DNA from: a bacterium
GTDB taxonomy: Bacteria; Acidobacteriota; Thermoanaerobaculia; Multivoradales; J023
Direction of reading: 5' to 3'
DNA length: 64,000 nucleotides
NCBI GenBank assembly: GCA_024226315.1
Contig: JAAELT010000568.1
Location: 1 to 64,000 of the forward strand
Each line of letters opens with the position of its first letter. Positions within the stretch are counted from its first letter, which is position 1. Made by a program: the position numbers and the translations under genes. Below the pieces are notes generated by a model. It was not told the DNA's origin, made no database searches, and saw nothing but the letters and a program-made list of their open reading frames with translations. Below are positions 17,171 through 26,350 of this stretch, in pieces.

Positions 17171-18832
17171 TCAGAAGCTGTACGAGAACCCGACCTCGAC
17201 GCCGAGCGGATCGGCGGCGATCTCGGGACCTTCCTCGTCGGTCTCGACGGTCATGTCGAAGTAGCGGGCACCGAGGTGAACCGCCCAGCCGCCGTCACCG
17301 AAAGGAATATCGAGGCCGAGCTGGACGCCGAACACCGTGTCCGCGTCGAGGCTGCGGTTCTGGGTCTCACCCAGCACCTGGTAGGAAGCACTGCTCAGAT
17401 CGGCGATGCCGACGAAGGGACCGATATAGAAATCGGCCTTCTTGTCGGGCGTCAGGTGAAAGTTGGGACCGATCAGAAAAGCCAGCATGTCGACATCGTC
17501 GTCGTCCGCCGCCCAGTCGACGCCGATATCGAAAAAGAAATCGGAACCGAGCGGCACGTAGATCACGGACCCTTCGAGGCCGACCCGCTCATTGAAAAGG
17601 TATTCGAGGCCGGCCCCGGCGCCGACGCCGCTGGCGAGCTTCAACACGGACCTCTCGGAGAGACCGTCGGGACGGATTCTGCTCTGATCGATCGAGCCGT
17701 CGTCCGGATCGAGCCGGATGCCGAAGAAACGCGCGATCCAGCGGCCCCTGACGTCGACTTCCGCGGGCCCGGCGGTAGCCGTCTTGCGGCATGCCTCGGG
17801 CAGATCGTTGCAGCGGGTCGCGCTCGCTTCCAGGCTGTAGGTACCGGCCTTGTTGAACGAGATCGCACCCGAGCCGCTCAGCTCGGAGATCGGATTGCCA
17901 TCCGCGTTGCGCGCCTCGACGGGGTTGCCGTCCTCGTCCTTGAAGGTCACCGAGACATCGTCGTAGGTGCCGGAGACGTTCACCTGGATGCTCTCGCGCC
18001 GCCTGACCTCGGCAGGATCGACGCTCAGGTCGACCGAGACCGCGCAATCGGCGACTTCGATGTCGGCGGTCGCGCTGCAGCTGTCGGTCTCGCCGGCCAT
18101 TTCCTTGGTCTCCATGCCGGAGTACGCCAGATTCAGGCACGCCTTGGGGATCAGGAAGGTATGGGTGGTGACCTTCTTGGAGCCCTGAGCCTCCGCCTTG
18201 GCGGTGAAGGTGTACTTGCCCGGTCCCGCCATTCCTTCCCAGGACGTCGATCCGCCGGAGATGATCTTCTTCGCCCCACCGGGGCCCGACATCTCGACGA
18301 CGACACCGTCGGAGCTGCCGCCGGCGTCCACCATGATCTTGTCGTCGGCACAGGCGCCGCCGGATGCTTTGACCGCGCACTTGGCCTTCGCCGGCATCTC
18401 CTCGACCTCGTGGACCTCGATCACGTAGGCGCCGTAGCTCTTCTTGGCGGCGACGCACATCGGTCCGTGGGTGACGCCTTTGCCGCGTTTGCGGTATGCC
18501 ATCCACTGAAGAACCTCACCGCGCTCGAGATTGCGCTCGCTGAGGCCATCGCCCGAAGCCGCCGCGGTGTAGAGAGCGTCGGTCAGATGTCCGAGCCCGC
18601 GCTCCGCCATGATCTGCTCGATCTCGGCGCGGTGTTTCTCGAGCCCCTCTTTCAGCTCGCCAGGCGAAGTGATCGTCGGCTTGGCAAACGCCGCGCGGCC
18701 ACCGAGGCGGTAGATCCGACTCTTGCGGTCGAACCCTTCACAGATCGTCTCGTCCGCCAGGGCGGCGGGGGCCGCGGCGAAGAGAGCCATGGCGAGAATC
18801 GTCAGCGCGAAACGGTTCCTCACATCAGACAT
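17171..18832 (-). CDS. cell-surface protein with C-terminal outer-membrane barrel
   Basis: 553 residues. Signal peptide 1-26 (ending APAALADE). The N-terminal helical domain (about 30-130) is followed by several beta-sandwich segments (about 135-370) that contain spaced Cys residues (CAVKASGGAC, KACLNLAYSG, DSCSATADIEVADC, RCNDLPEAC), suggesting disulfides. The C-terminal 190 residues have alternating strands with DFYIGPFVGIADLS and WAVHLGARYFDMTV and end in VEVGFSYSF, a terminal Phe signature of an outer-membrane beta-barrel. The domain order resembles no family I can name. The start has AAGGAGATC upstream. Faces the ChvG-like kinase, and could be one of its envelope targets, but this is a guess. 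Confidence 0.75.
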   Translation of the reverse strand: MSDVRNRFALTILAMALFAAAPAALADETICEGFDRKSRIYRLGGRAAFAKPTITSPGELKEGLEKHRAEIEQIMAERGLGHLTDALYTAAASGDGLSERNLERGEVLQWMAYRKRGKGVTHGPMCVAAKKSYGAYVIEVHEVEEMPAKAKCAVKASGGACADDKIMVDAGGSSDGVVVEMSGPGGAKKIISGGSTSWEGMAGPGKYTFTAKAEAQGSKKVTTHTFLIPKACLNLAYSGMETKEMAGETDSCSATADIEVADCAVSVDLSVDPAEVRRRESIQVNVSGTYDDVSVTFKDEDGNPVEARNADGNPISELSGSGAISFNKAGTYSLEASATRCNDLPEACRKTATAGPAEVDVRGRWIARFFGIRLDPDDGSIDQSRIRPDGLSERSVLKLASGVGAGAGLEYLFNERVGLEGSVIYVPLGSDFFFDIGVDWAADDDDVDMLAFLIGPNFHLTPDKKADFYIGPFVGIADLSSASYQVLGETQNRSLDADTVFGVQLGLDIPFGDGGWAVHLGARYFDMTVETDEEGPEIAADPLGVEVGFSYSF

Positions 18833-18880
18833 CGGAGATCTCCTTCCAGACTTCAGATGGCCTCATTGCGGGTGGCCCTG

Positions 18881-18886
18881 ATTGTA
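18881..18886 (-). promoter_or_regulatory. -10 element of the barrel gene
   Basis: TACAAT on the minus strand matches five of six bases of the -10 consensus, about 40 bases before the AAGGAGA ribosome site region of the gene starting at 18832. No convincing -35. A second candidate (TGCTACGAT, an extended -10) lies farther upstream, near 18960-18970. Confidence 0.35.
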
Positions 18887-18999
18887 GCTTGTTGCTTGGC
18901 CTTCGCCGGTTCGATCGACAGCTGAACGGCTGCCGGAATCCACCCCGCGGCGGCAAGCCCATCGTAGCATCAAAGTTCGGCTGCGGACAGACCGGACGA

Positions 19000-20469
19000 T
19001 CAAGCCGTCGCCAGCTCGTCGAGCAACTCCTTCAGCAACGAGTAGAACTTACCCACCGAGGGGATGTTCGCCTTCTCCTCGGGCGAGTGCGCGTTGCGGA
19101 TCAGGGGTCCGATCGAGACCGCGTCGAGGCCCGGAACCTTCTCCGCCAGGATGCCGCATTCGAGCCCAGCGTGCACCGCCTTGATCTCCGGCGGCTCGCC
19201 GAACAACCGTTCGTAGACGTCCACGGTGCGACGTACCAGCGGCGAGTCCGGATTCGGCTTCCAGCCCGGATAGCCGCTGTCCTCGGACACCTCGGCACCG
19301 GCCAGCAGAAAGAGGCTGCGCAGTGACTGCATGGTGCCGGCGAGGGCCGCGTTGACCGACGAACGAAACGAGCACAACACGGTCGCGGACTCCTCGGCAG
19401 TCCTCACCACCCCGAGATTGTTCGAGGTCTCCACCAGGCCGGCGACGTCCCGGGACATGGCGATCACACCGTGAGGCGCCGCGGCGATCGTACGCAGCAG
19501 GCGATCGCGGTCCGCCGAGATCACGGGTGGCCAGGAAGGTGCATCGGCATCCGCCGATTCGAGGACGATCTCGAGGTTCGGCTCTACCTGACCGAGCTCG
19601 CCTCTCAGCTCGGCCAGGGCAGCGCGGAGGGCCTCCTCCAGTCCGGCTTTGTGCTCCCGCTCGACGACCAGGTGGGCGAAGCACTCGCGGGCGATGGCAT
19701 TGCGCTTGGAACCGCCGTCGAAGGCCACCAGGCCGATCTCGGTCCCGCTGTCGAGCGCCGCGATCAACACGCGCGCCGCGGCCTTGATCGCGTTGCCGCG
19801 ATTCTCGATGATGTCGAGCCCCGAGTGACCGCCGCGCAGGCCGCGAACCGACAGCACCAGGCGCTCCCCCGCCCCGGCGCCTACGCGCCGCAGGCCGACC
19901 GTCGCCTCGACGCCGGCGGACCCGGCACAGCCGATGTAGACCGCATCGTCTTCCTCGGTATCGAGGTTGACCAGCAGTTTGCCGCTGACGATCGCCGGGT
20001 CGAGAGCGCTGGCGCCATTGAGGCCGGTTTCCTCATCGAGGGTGAAGAGCAGCTCGAGCGGGCCATGGACGACCTCGCCGTCGACCGCCACCGCCATCGC
20101 CGCCGCCGCACCGAGCCCGTTGTCCGCGCCCAGCGTGGTGCCCTCGGCCACCACCCAGTCGCCGTCGACCGCGACCCGGATCGGGTCGGTCATGAAGTCG
20201 TGCTCGACCCCGGAGTTCTTCTCGCACACCATGTCGAGGTGGGCCTGCAGCACCACGACCGGCGCGCTCTCCCTGCCGCTCGTGGCGGGCACCGACACGA
20301 CCATGTTGCCGCTCGCATCCGGCTGGACGCCGAAACCCTGTCTCTCGGCCCATTCCCGAACGTGGGCCGCGATCCGTTCCTCGTGCTTCGATGGCCGGGG
20401 AACCTGGCTGATGGCATCGAAATGCGACCAGACAGGTCGCGGTGTCAGGGCTTCGAGTGGGCTGTTCAT
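19000..20469 (-). CDS. pepD: aminoacyl-histidine dipeptidase (cytosol nonspecific dipeptidase)
   Basis: 489 residues, M20/M28-type zinc dipeptidase that splits Xaa-His and other dipeptides in the cytosol. Metal-site motifs QAHLDMVCEK, GADNGLGAA and DEETGLNGA, then RGLRGGHSGLDI, ECFAHLVVEREH, GVIAMSRD and, at the end, HAGLECGIL and SIGPLIRNAHSPEE, all typical of PepD. Start ATG has GGAGG eight bases upstream; longer in-frame starts overlap the previous gene and were not used. It lies 22 bases after the YheT-like hydrolase on the same strand, so they are co-transcribed. Confidence 0.95.
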   Translation of the reverse strand: MNSPLEALTPRPVWSHFDAISQVPRPSKHEERIAAHVREWAERQGFGVQPDASGNMVVSVPATSGRESAPVVVLQAHLDMVCEKNSGVEHDFMTDPIRVAVDGDWVVAEGTTLGADNGLGAAAAMAVAVDGEVVHGPLELLFTLDEETGLNGASALDPAIVSGKLLVNLDTEEDDAVYIGCAGSAGVEATVGLRRVGAGAGERLVLSVRGLRGGHSGLDIIENRGNAIKAAARVLIAALDSGTEIGLVAFDGGSKRNAIARECFAHLVVEREHKAGLEEALRAALAELRGELGQVEPNLEIVLESADADAPSWPPVISADRDRLLRTIAAAPHGVIAMSRDVAGLVETSNNLGVVRTAEESATVLCSFRSSVNAALAGTMQSLRSLFLLAGAEVSEDSGYPGWKPNPDSPLVRRTVDVYERLFGEPPEIKAVHAGLECGILAEKVPGLDAVSIGPLIRNAHSPEEKANIPSVGKFYSLLKELLDELATA

Positions 20470-20491
20470 CGGCTTGGCCTCCACGGGGAAG

Positions 20492-21460
20492 TTAGCATGG
20501 ATCGAGCCGCCGAACGAGCCAGCCGAGAACCTGGTCCGAAAGGCCCCGAGGCGCGTCTTCACCCAAATCGAGAGTAGTCGAAAAACCGAGATGACCGCCG
20601 CGGCGGGTCCACTTCGTCTCGAGCAGATTCGGGACTCCGTCGATTGCGTCCGCGACCGCCGAACGCGGCACCATGGGATCGTGCTCGGAATTCACCAGCA
20701 ACGCCGGGACCCGCAGCCGGTGGAGTCGGCTGCCGACCCCGGCACGGGCGTAGTAGTCCTCGGGGCTCGAGAAACCGAACCGCGGAACCACCGTGTGGCG
20801 GTCCCACTCCCGGATCTTGCGGATGCGCCGGGCCTCGGCAAGGGACAGTGGCAGGGGCCGGCGCGCCGCCACGTGGGCGTACATATCGCATAGGCCGGCG
20901 AGCACGTAGCGACGGTAGAGCCAGCAGCTCGGCCGGTCGATGGCCTGCACGCAGCGATCGAGGTCGAGCGGTGTGCTGGCCACCGCCACGGCGCACAGGC
21001 GTGGGTCCTCGACCTCGGTGGCGAAGCGCAGACTCATGTGGCCGCCGAGGGAGAAGCCGAACAGCAGGATCGACTCGAAGCGCGCCAGCTCGGGCGCTCC
21101 GATTACCCACCTGAGATCCTCTGACAGGCCAGCGTGATAGAAGTCGCTGCCCTCGCGGTCGGCGCCGCGCAGGTTCAGCCGCAGGGACGACAGGCCGAAA
21201 GACTCCGCAATGCGCGCCGTCCGCCGCATGTAGCTGCTCTCCGTCGAGCCGCCCAGGCCATGGACCAGGACCAACACGGCCGAGCTCCCGGGCGCGTGGG
21301 TGAGTCGACCGGTGAGTCTCACCCGTCCCACCTTCGGGTCGGATACTTCGATCGACCACGGCTCCGAGACCGGAACCGGCGGTTGCCTCGCGAAGCGCCG
21401 AACCACTGGCCAGACGGTCCGAACATGTGCGACCACGCTCATGGCGCGCGATTTGATCAC
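20492..21460 (-). CDS. YheT-like alpha/beta hydrolase
   Basis: 322 residues. Alpha/beta hydrolase of the YheT/EMB8 group: oxyanion segment LVLVHGLGGSTESSYMRR, SLRLNLRGADREGS, nucleophile elbow LFGFSLGGHMSL, the acid in NSEHDPMVP and the catalytic His in RRGGHLGFS. The substrate of bacterial members is not established, carboxylester hydrolysis being inferred. An internal ATG (MSVVAHV at 21442) is an alternative start. First gene of an operon with pepD. Confidence 0.85.
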   Translation of the reverse strand: MIKSRAMSVVAHVRTVWPVVRRFARQPPVPVSEPWSIEVSDPKVGRVRLTGRLTHAPGSSAVLVLVHGLGGSTESSYMRRTARIAESFGLSSLRLNLRGADREGSDFYHAGLSEDLRWVIGAPELARFESILLFGFSLGGHMSLRFATEVEDPRLCAVAVASTPLDLDRCVQAIDRPSCWLYRRYVLAGLCDMYAHVAARRPLPLSLAEARRIRKIREWDRHTVVPRFGFSSPEDYYARAGVGSRLHRLRVPALLVNSEHDPMVPRSAVADAIDGVPNLLETKWTRRGGHLGFSTTLDLGEDAPRGLSDQVLGWLVRRLDPC

Positions 21461-21531
21461 AATTGGCGCAAGAGCGCCGCCAGCGCGACCGTCGCAAGCG
21501 CGCCGCTGTCGCGACCGGGTAGAATCGTCGC

Positions 21532-21858
21532 ATGCCGAAGCCTCAGATCCAGATCCTGGTGTGCGTCAACGAACGCGCGCCCGACGCCCGCAAACCGAGC
21601 TGCGATCCGCGCGGCGACCTCGAGGTCTACCGTCGTTTCAAGGACGGCGTGCGCGCGCGTGGCATCCGCGACCACGTGATGGTGGTGCGCACCGGCTGCC
21701 TGAAGCACTGCAGTCGCGGCATCACGGTCAACATCTGGCCCCCCAACCTGTGGTACGCCCGGGTCACCCTGGACGACGTCGACGAGATCCTCGATCGCTC
21801 GGTGCTCGCCGAAGAAGAGATCGAGCGCCTGGCGATGCCGGACATCCCGTGGGAGTAG
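21532..21858 (+). CDS. thioredoxin-like [2Fe-2S] ferredoxin
   Basis: 108 residues. Starts QIQILVCVNERAPDARKPSC and continues with VVRTGCLKHCSRG and TVNIWPPNLWYARV. The four cysteines, spaced C-x(12)-C then C-x3-C, are the cluster ligands of the thioredoxin-fold [2Fe-2S] ferredoxins related to the NuoE/HoxE and CobW-associated type. Electron partner unknown. It is followed after about 60 bases by the flavin monooxygenase, to which it might pass electrons, although FMO enzymes normally use NADPH directly. Confidence 0.8.
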   Translation: MPKPQIQILVCVNERAPDARKPSCDPRGDLEVYRRFKDGVRARGIRDHVMVVRTGCLKHCSRGITVNIWPPNLWYARVTLDDVDEILDRSVLAEEEIERLAMPDIPWE

Positions 21859-21919
21859 TCGACGCGTGCCGATTCGGTTACATGTTCGCTGGACCGCACC
21901 CCGCCGCTGAGGGACGGAT

Positions 21920-23278
21920 ATGAGCTCTCCGAAAGTCTGCATCATCGGCGCCGGATCCTCGGGCATCGGCGCCGCCAAGGTGCTGCAGCAGCACGGCGTA
22001 CCGTTCGACTGCTTCGAGAAGGGCTCGGGCATCGGCGGCAACTGGCGGTACCGCAACGACAACGGCCAGTCCGCGGCCTATGCGTCACTGCACCTCAACA
22101 CCTCCAAGTCGCGGATGGCCTACTCCGACTTCCCGATGCCGGAGGAGTACCCGGACTACCCGCACCACAGCCAGATCCTCCGGTACTTCGAGGACTACGT
22201 CGATCACTTCGACGTCAGGCGACACATTCGCTTCAGTACGACCGTGAGCGACGTCCACCCCACAGGCGACGGTGAGTGGGACGTCACGCTCGACGACTCG
22301 GAGACTCGGGCGTACGCCGCCGTGGTGGTGTCCAACGGCCATCACTGGAATCCCCGGCTGCCCGATTTTCCGGGCAGCTTCGACGGACGTGCCCGCCATT
22401 CCCACGAGTACGAAACTTCCGAGGGCCTCGAGGGTCGCAACGTGCTGGTCGTCGGCATCGGCAACTCGGGGGTGGATATCGCCAGCGAGGCCTCGCGGGT
22501 CGCCCGCCGGACGTTTCTCTCCACCCGGCGCAGCGCCCATATCCTGCCGAAGTACGCACTCGGCAAGCCGATCGACCTGTACACCACTCCCGGCTCGAGC
22601 CGCCTGCCTCTGACGTTGCAGAAACTCGGCTTCGAGGCGCTGCTGCGCCTCGCCTGTGGCCCGCAGGCGACCTTCGGCGTGCCGAAACCGGAGCACAGCC
22701 TCCTACAGGCCCACCCGACGGTTTCGGCCGATTTGCTGAATCTCGTCGGCCACGGCAAGATCCGGATGAAGCCCGATGTCGAGGAGCTCCGCGGCGACCG
22801 CGTGGCCTTCGCCGACGGCAGCGTCGAGCCGATCGACGAGATCATCTACGCGACCGGCTACCGGATCAGCTTTCCGTTCTTCCGGACGCGGGTCCTGGCG
22901 CCGCAGGCGAACGAGGTGCGGTTCTACCGGCATGTCGTGCCGCCGCATCTACCCAACCTCTATTTCATCGGCCTGATCCAACCGCTGGGCGCGATCATGC
23001 CGCTCGCCGAGGAGCAGTCGATCTGGGTGGCAAAACTGCTGACCGGCGAGTGCTCGCTGCCCGACCGCCGCACCATGGAGCATCGAATCGAGCGCGATCT
23101 GGAGAAGATGCACCGGCGCTACGTGACTTCGAAACGGCACACCATACAGGTGGACTACTTCCCCTACCGGGCCTTGATTCGCAGGGAGGTCAAGCGCGGC
23201 CGGAAGCTGGCCGTGTCCGGAAGCGAATCACGGCGCGTGATCGCGCCCGAGGCGGTGGCCAGTGGATCGTCCGTCTGA
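21920..23278 (+). CDS. flavin-containing monooxygenase
   Basis: 452 residues. FAD-binding GAGSSGIGAAKVL near the N-terminus, the second GG-motif GIGGNWRY, the FMO/BVMO-type fingerprint FDGRARHSHEY (about 155-165), the NADPH-binding GIGNSGVDIASE and the late ATGY motif (IIYATGYRIS). These put it in the flavin-dependent monooxygenase superfamily that oxygenates N- or S-containing or carbonyl substrates. Substrate cannot be told. The ATG is preceded by GGGACGG. No membrane segment, so a soluble enzyme. Confidence 0.9.
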   Translation: MSSPKVCIIGAGSSGIGAAKVLQQHGVPFDCFEKGSGIGGNWRYRNDNGQSAAYASLHLNTSKSRMAYSDFPMPEEYPDYPHHSQILRYFEDYVDHFDVRRHIRFSTTVSDVHPTGDGEWDVTLDDSETRAYAAVVVSNGHHWNPRLPDFPGSFDGRARHSHEYETSEGLEGRNVLVVGIGNSGVDIASEASRVARRTFLSTRRSAHILPKYALGKPIDLYTTPGSSRLPLTLQKLGFEALLRLACGPQATFGVPKPEHSLLQAHPTVSADLLNLVGHGKIRMKPDVEELRGDRVAFADGSVEPIDEIIYATGYRISFPFFRTRVLAPQANEVRFYRHVVPPHLPNLYFIGLIQPLGAIMPLAEEQSIWVAKLLTGECSLPDRRTMEHRIERDLEKMHRRYVTSKRHTIQVDYFPYRALIRREVKRGRKLAVSGSESRRVIAPEAVASGSSV

Positions 23279-23304
23279 ACACGTTGCCGCCCAGGCGCGA
23301 CTGT

Positions 23305-23628
23305 TCAGACCGTGGCCTTGTGGATCTGCCGCTTCAGGCGGTGGATCTTGCGCCGTGCCCGCTTGAGCGCCACGCGGTCTCGTGCTTCGAGTGCCGCGTC
23401 GCGCTCGACCTTGAGCTCACGGATCTTCGCCTTGATCGTCGCCTTGTCGATGCCCACCACCTCGTGGTGGACGTGCTCCTCGAGCCCGAAGGCCTCACAC
23501 AACGCGTGGATGAGATGCTCCTTGTGCATGGAGCTGTAGCCGGCCACCGCCGGATGCTCGACTTCTCGGGCGATCTCGCGCAGCTCGGTGAGCTTCTTTT
23601 CCTTGAGCTCGTCGTAGGTATGGCTCAT
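23305..23628 (-). CDS. small Rho_N/SAP-like protein with basic coiled coil
   Basis: 107 residues from an ATG with AAGGGGGA upstream. The first half (LKEKKLTELREIAREVEHPA, then MHKEHLIHALCEAFG) looks like the Rho N-terminal / SAP-like helical domain that binds nucleic acids. The second half is a highly charged helix with many Lys and Arg (VERDAALEARDRVALKRARR, then KIHRLKRQIHKATV). It is 58 bases downstream of the beta-CASP enzyme gene, on the same strand, so a shared role in RNA handling is plausible. Confidence 0.75.
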   Translation of the reverse strand: MSHTYDELKEKKLTELREIAREVEHPAVAGYSSMHKEHLIHALCEAFGLEEHVHHEVVGIDKATIKAKIRELKVERDAALEARDRVALKRARRKIHRLKRQIHKATV

Positions 23629-23686
23629 GACGTCCCCCTTGGGCTGGTCGGTCCGGTTGAAAGATATGCTCCTGGATGCTCCGACT

Positions 23687-25114
23687 TCAGCCTTCGTCGC
23701 CGTCCAGGAGCGAAAGGAGATCGAATTCGTCGCCGATCTCCGGCACGAAGGTGCGCACCGGAAACCGCTTGCGCAGCTCGTCGCCGAGCGCCGCGGCCCG
23801 CTTCGGCGTGCCGTGGACCATGAAGGCAAGCTTCGGTGGTCGCGGCGCGCTCGCCACCCAGCGCAGCAGCCCGGCGCCGTCGGCGTGGCCGGACATGCCC
23901 TGGATGGAGATCGAGCGGCAACGGATGGGCACGTGCCGGCCGTGGAGCTTCACCGAAGGCTTGCCATCCACGATCGCCCGGCCGCGCGTGCCCTCGGCCT
24001 GGTAGCCGACCAGCGCCAGCAGGTTGCGGGGATCGGGCGCCAGGCGCTTCAGGTGGTGCAGCACCCGCCCGCCGGAAAGCATGCCGCTGGCCGAGATGAT
24101 GATCTTGGGTCCCCGAATGTTGTTGAGCTCCTTCGATTCGTCCACCGTGCGGTGCAGCCGTACCTTGTCCGGGAAGAGCTTCAAGCGCCCGTCCTCGTAG
24201 ACTTCCGGATCGATATTCCGGCGGTCGAGGAAACGGCTGTAGATACGCGTGGCCTTGAACGCCATCGGGCTGTCGATGTGGATCGGCACGTCAGGCAGCT
24301 CGCCGTTCTTCATCAGTCGTCGCAGCAGCAGAGTCATCTGTTGCGAACGACCCACCGCGAAGGCCGGGATCAGAATCGTGCCGCCACCCGCCAGGGTCAC
24401 ACGGAACGGCTCGCGGATCTGGTCGATGACCGGGGTGGGATCGTGAGTCCTGTTGCCGTAGGTCGATTCCATGATCAGCACGTCGCACTCGGGCAGCGGC
24501 CGCGGATCGAGATGGAGCGGCATCTCGTGACGGCCGATGTCGCCCGAGAACACGATCCGCACCTCGCGGCCGCCGATCTCCATTCGGATCTCGATGAACG
24601 CCGAGCCCAGGATGTGGCCGGAATTGAGAAACCGCGCCCGCAGCTTGATCTTCGGATCGAGCTCGAGCCACTGGTTGTAGCGCTGCGCGCGGCGCAGCCC
24701 CAACGCCTGCTGCGCGTCTTCGGCAGTGTAGAGCGGCAGGGCCGGGCGATGCTTGGTATAGCCCTTGCGGTTGGCGTGGCGGGCGTCCTCCTCCTGGATC
24801 TTGGCCGAGTCGAGCAGCATCAGCTCGGCCAGCTCGTAGGCGGCCGGCGTGCAGTAGACCGGCGCGTCGAGGCCGAGCTTGGCCAGCCGCGGCAGATACC
24901 CCACGTGATCGATGTGGGTGTGGGAGAGCAGCATGTGCTGGATCTTCCAGGGCTCGAAACCCGGGTCCTCCCAGTTCCTCAGCCGCAGCTTCTTGAGACC
25001 CTGAAAGAGACCGGCGTCGAGCAGCACCTGCGTCTTGCCGGCATGCAGGAGATGGCGGGAGCCGGTGACTGTACCGGCGGCACCGTGAAACGACAGACGA
25101 AGAGAATCAGACAC
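23687..25114 (-). CDS. beta-CASP metallo-beta-lactamase RNase-like protein
   Basis: 475 residues. MBL core with HTHIDHVGYLPRL (zinc motif HxHxDH), LNSGHILGSAFIEI, GDIGRHEMPLHLDP and, in the beta-CASP part, ESTYGNRTHD, PAFAVGRSQQ and SASGMLSGGR, ending in MSGHADGAGLL and FMVHG. This matches the YsnB/RNase J-like exonuclease branch (CPSF73 relatives) that process RNA. The start has GGAGGAATC upstream. The gene order with a Rho_N-like protein supports an RNA role. No signal peptide. Confidence 0.9.
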   Translation of the reverse strand: MSDSLRLSFHGAAGTVTGSRHLLHAGKTQVLLDAGLFQGLKKLRLRNWEDPGFEPWKIQHMLLSHTHIDHVGYLPRLAKLGLDAPVYCTPAAYELAELMLLDSAKIQEEDARHANRKGYTKHRPALPLYTAEDAQQALGLRRAQRYNQWLELDPKIKLRARFLNSGHILGSAFIEIRMEIGGREVRIVFSGDIGRHEMPLHLDPRPLPECDVLIMESTYGNRTHDPTPVIDQIREPFRVTLAGGGTILIPAFAVGRSQQMTLLLRRLMKNGELPDVPIHIDSPMAFKATRIYSRFLDRRNIDPEVYEDGRLKLFPDKVRLHRTVDESKELNNIRGPKIIISASGMLSGGRVLHHLKRLAPDPRNLLALVGYQAEGTRGRAIVDGKPSVKLHGRHVPIRCRSISIQGMSGHADGAGLLRWVASAPRPPKLAFMVHGTPKRAAALGDELRKRFPVRTFVPEIGDEFDLLSLLDGDEG

Positions 25115-25193
25115 GAGATAGATTCCTCCAAATCTTGTATTCCCAGACCACCTCGAAGATTAACACGCCGCCCCCGGAGCGGCCAGATCGCGA

Positions 25194-25199
25194 TACAAT
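25194..25199 (+). promoter_or_regulatory. -10 element before the cyclophilin gene
   Basis: TACAAT matches five of six of the -10 consensus, 95 bases before the ATG at 25293. No clear -35. Confidence 0.35.
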
Positions 25200-25292
25200 C
25201 TCCGCCACGGGCTCCCGACGGCGGGGTCTCGAAGTACCGCAACCGCGGCTCGGAGCCGCTCCCACCCCCATCGATTCCAGAGAGTCTTCATC

Positions 25293-25898
25293 ATGAAACA
25301 TCTGCTCCCTCTACTGCTCATCTCCACCCTGGCCGCTTCGGCGGCGGTCGCCGAAGATGACAATCCTCGGGTCGCCGAAGGCGACAATCCACGCGTCGTG
25401 CTCAAGACCTCGAAAGGCAAGATCGTCGTCGAGCTGCTTGCCAAAGAAGCTCCGGGAACGGTCAAGAACTTCCTCGGCTACGTGGAGTCGGGCTTCTACA
25501 ACGGCACCATCTTCCACCGCGTGATGCCCGACTTCATGATCCAGTGTGGCGGCTTCACCCCGGACCTGAAGAAGAAAGACACCCGTAAGCCGATCCAGAA
25601 CGAGGCCGACAACGGCCTGAGCAACGAGCGCGGCACCCTGGCGATGGCTCGCACCGGCAATCCCCACAGCGCGACGGCGCAGTTCTTCATCAACGTCGGC
25701 AACGACAACGGCTACCTCGACCACACCGGCAAGGACCCCCGCGGCTGGGGCTACGCCGTATTCGGCAAGGTCGTCGAGGGCATGGAGGTGGTGGACGCCA
25801 TCGCCGCCATGGAGACCACCCGCAAGGGCAGCCAGCAGAATCTGCCGGTCGAGACCGTGACCATCGTCTCGGCCTCGAAGGTCGAGACCGGAGGCTGA
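25293..25898 (+). CDS. secreted peptidyl-prolyl cis-trans isomerase (cyclophilin)
   Basis: 201 residues. Signal peptide 1-20 (ending SAAVAED). The cyclophilin fold has VELLAKEAPGTVKNFLGY, FHRVMPDFMIQCGG, MARTGNPHSATAQFFINVG and YAVFGKVVEGMEVVDAI, with the catalytic Arg in FHRV and the Gln-Phe of AQFFI. It catalyses proline isomerisation in the periplasm. Just after the signal peptide a tandem duplication of eight codons repeats DNPRVAE. The gene precedes crcB by 46 bases on the same strand and may be co-transcribed. Confidence 0.93.
   Translation: MKHLLPLLLISTLAASAAVAEDDNPRVAEGDNPRVVLKTSKGKIVVELLAKEAPGTVKNFLGYVESGFYNGTIFHRVMPDFMIQCGGFTPDLKKKDTRKPIQNEADNGLSNERGTLAMARTGNPHSATAQFFINVGNDNGYLDHTGKDPRGWGYAVFGKVVEGMEVVDAIAAMETTRKGSQQNLPVETVTIVSASKVETGG
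25347..25394 (+). repeat. 24-bp tandem duplication at the mature N-terminus
   Basis: Two 24-base units (25347-25370, 25371-25394) differ at only a few positions. They encode an in-frame duplicated VAEDDNPR/VAEGDNPR segment right after the signal peptide of the cyclophilin. Confidence 0.85.
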
Positions 25899-25944
25899 GC
25901 AGAGCCGCGCCCGTCGAACCTGTCTGGGCCGGAAGGAGAAGCGG

Positions 25945-26343
25945 GTGGAGATACACGAGTCCTACCTGGGCCGGGTGCTGCTCGTCGGACTGGGCGGCTT
26001 CGTGGGATCGAGCGCCAGGTTCGTGCTGAGCGGCCTGGTTCATCGAGCTCTTCCGCTCTCCGTGTTTCCGATCGGCACCTTCGCCGTCAATGTACTCGGC
26101 TGTCTGGTGATCGGCTTCCTGGGCGGGCTGATGGAGCTGCGCCAGGTGCTGGGGCCGGCGCAGCGGCTGTTCGTACTGATCGGGATCCTCGGCGGCTTCA
26201 CCACGTTCTCGACCTTCGCCTTCGAGACCTTGAGCCTGGCGCACGCCTCGGACTTCGCGCGCGCGGCCGGCAACGTCGCCGGCCAGGTGCTGCTCGGGCT
26301 CACCGCCGCCTGGGTCGGCTATCTCGCCGCTCAATACCTTTGA
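25945..26343 (+). CDS. crcB: fluoride ion channel/transporter CrcB (Fluc)
   Basis: 132 residues, four transmembrane helices. Exports fluoride as an antiparallel dimer. Motifs GGFVGSSARFVLSG, GTFAVNVLGCLVIGFL and GILGGFTTFSTFAFET fit the family (the last is the GxxGGxTTFSTF signature of the pore). GTG start with AAGGAG at 25933. Seven bases later the DUF190 gene begins, the usual partner of crcB. No fluoride riboswitch fold was seen in the 46 bases before it. Confidence 0.95.
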   Translation: MEIHESYLGRVLLVGLGGFVGSSARFVLSGLVHRALPLSVFPIGTFAVNVLGCLVIGFLGGLMELRQVLGPAQRLFVLIGILGGFTTFSTFAFETLSLAHASDFARAAGNVAGQVLLGLTAAWVGYLAAQYL

Positions 26344-26350
26344 GGACCCG

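Noticed and set aside
25898..25945. Fluoride riboswitch before crcB
   Set aside because: The gap is only 46 bases and lacks the conserved riboswitch core; the gene may be read from the cyclophilin promoter.
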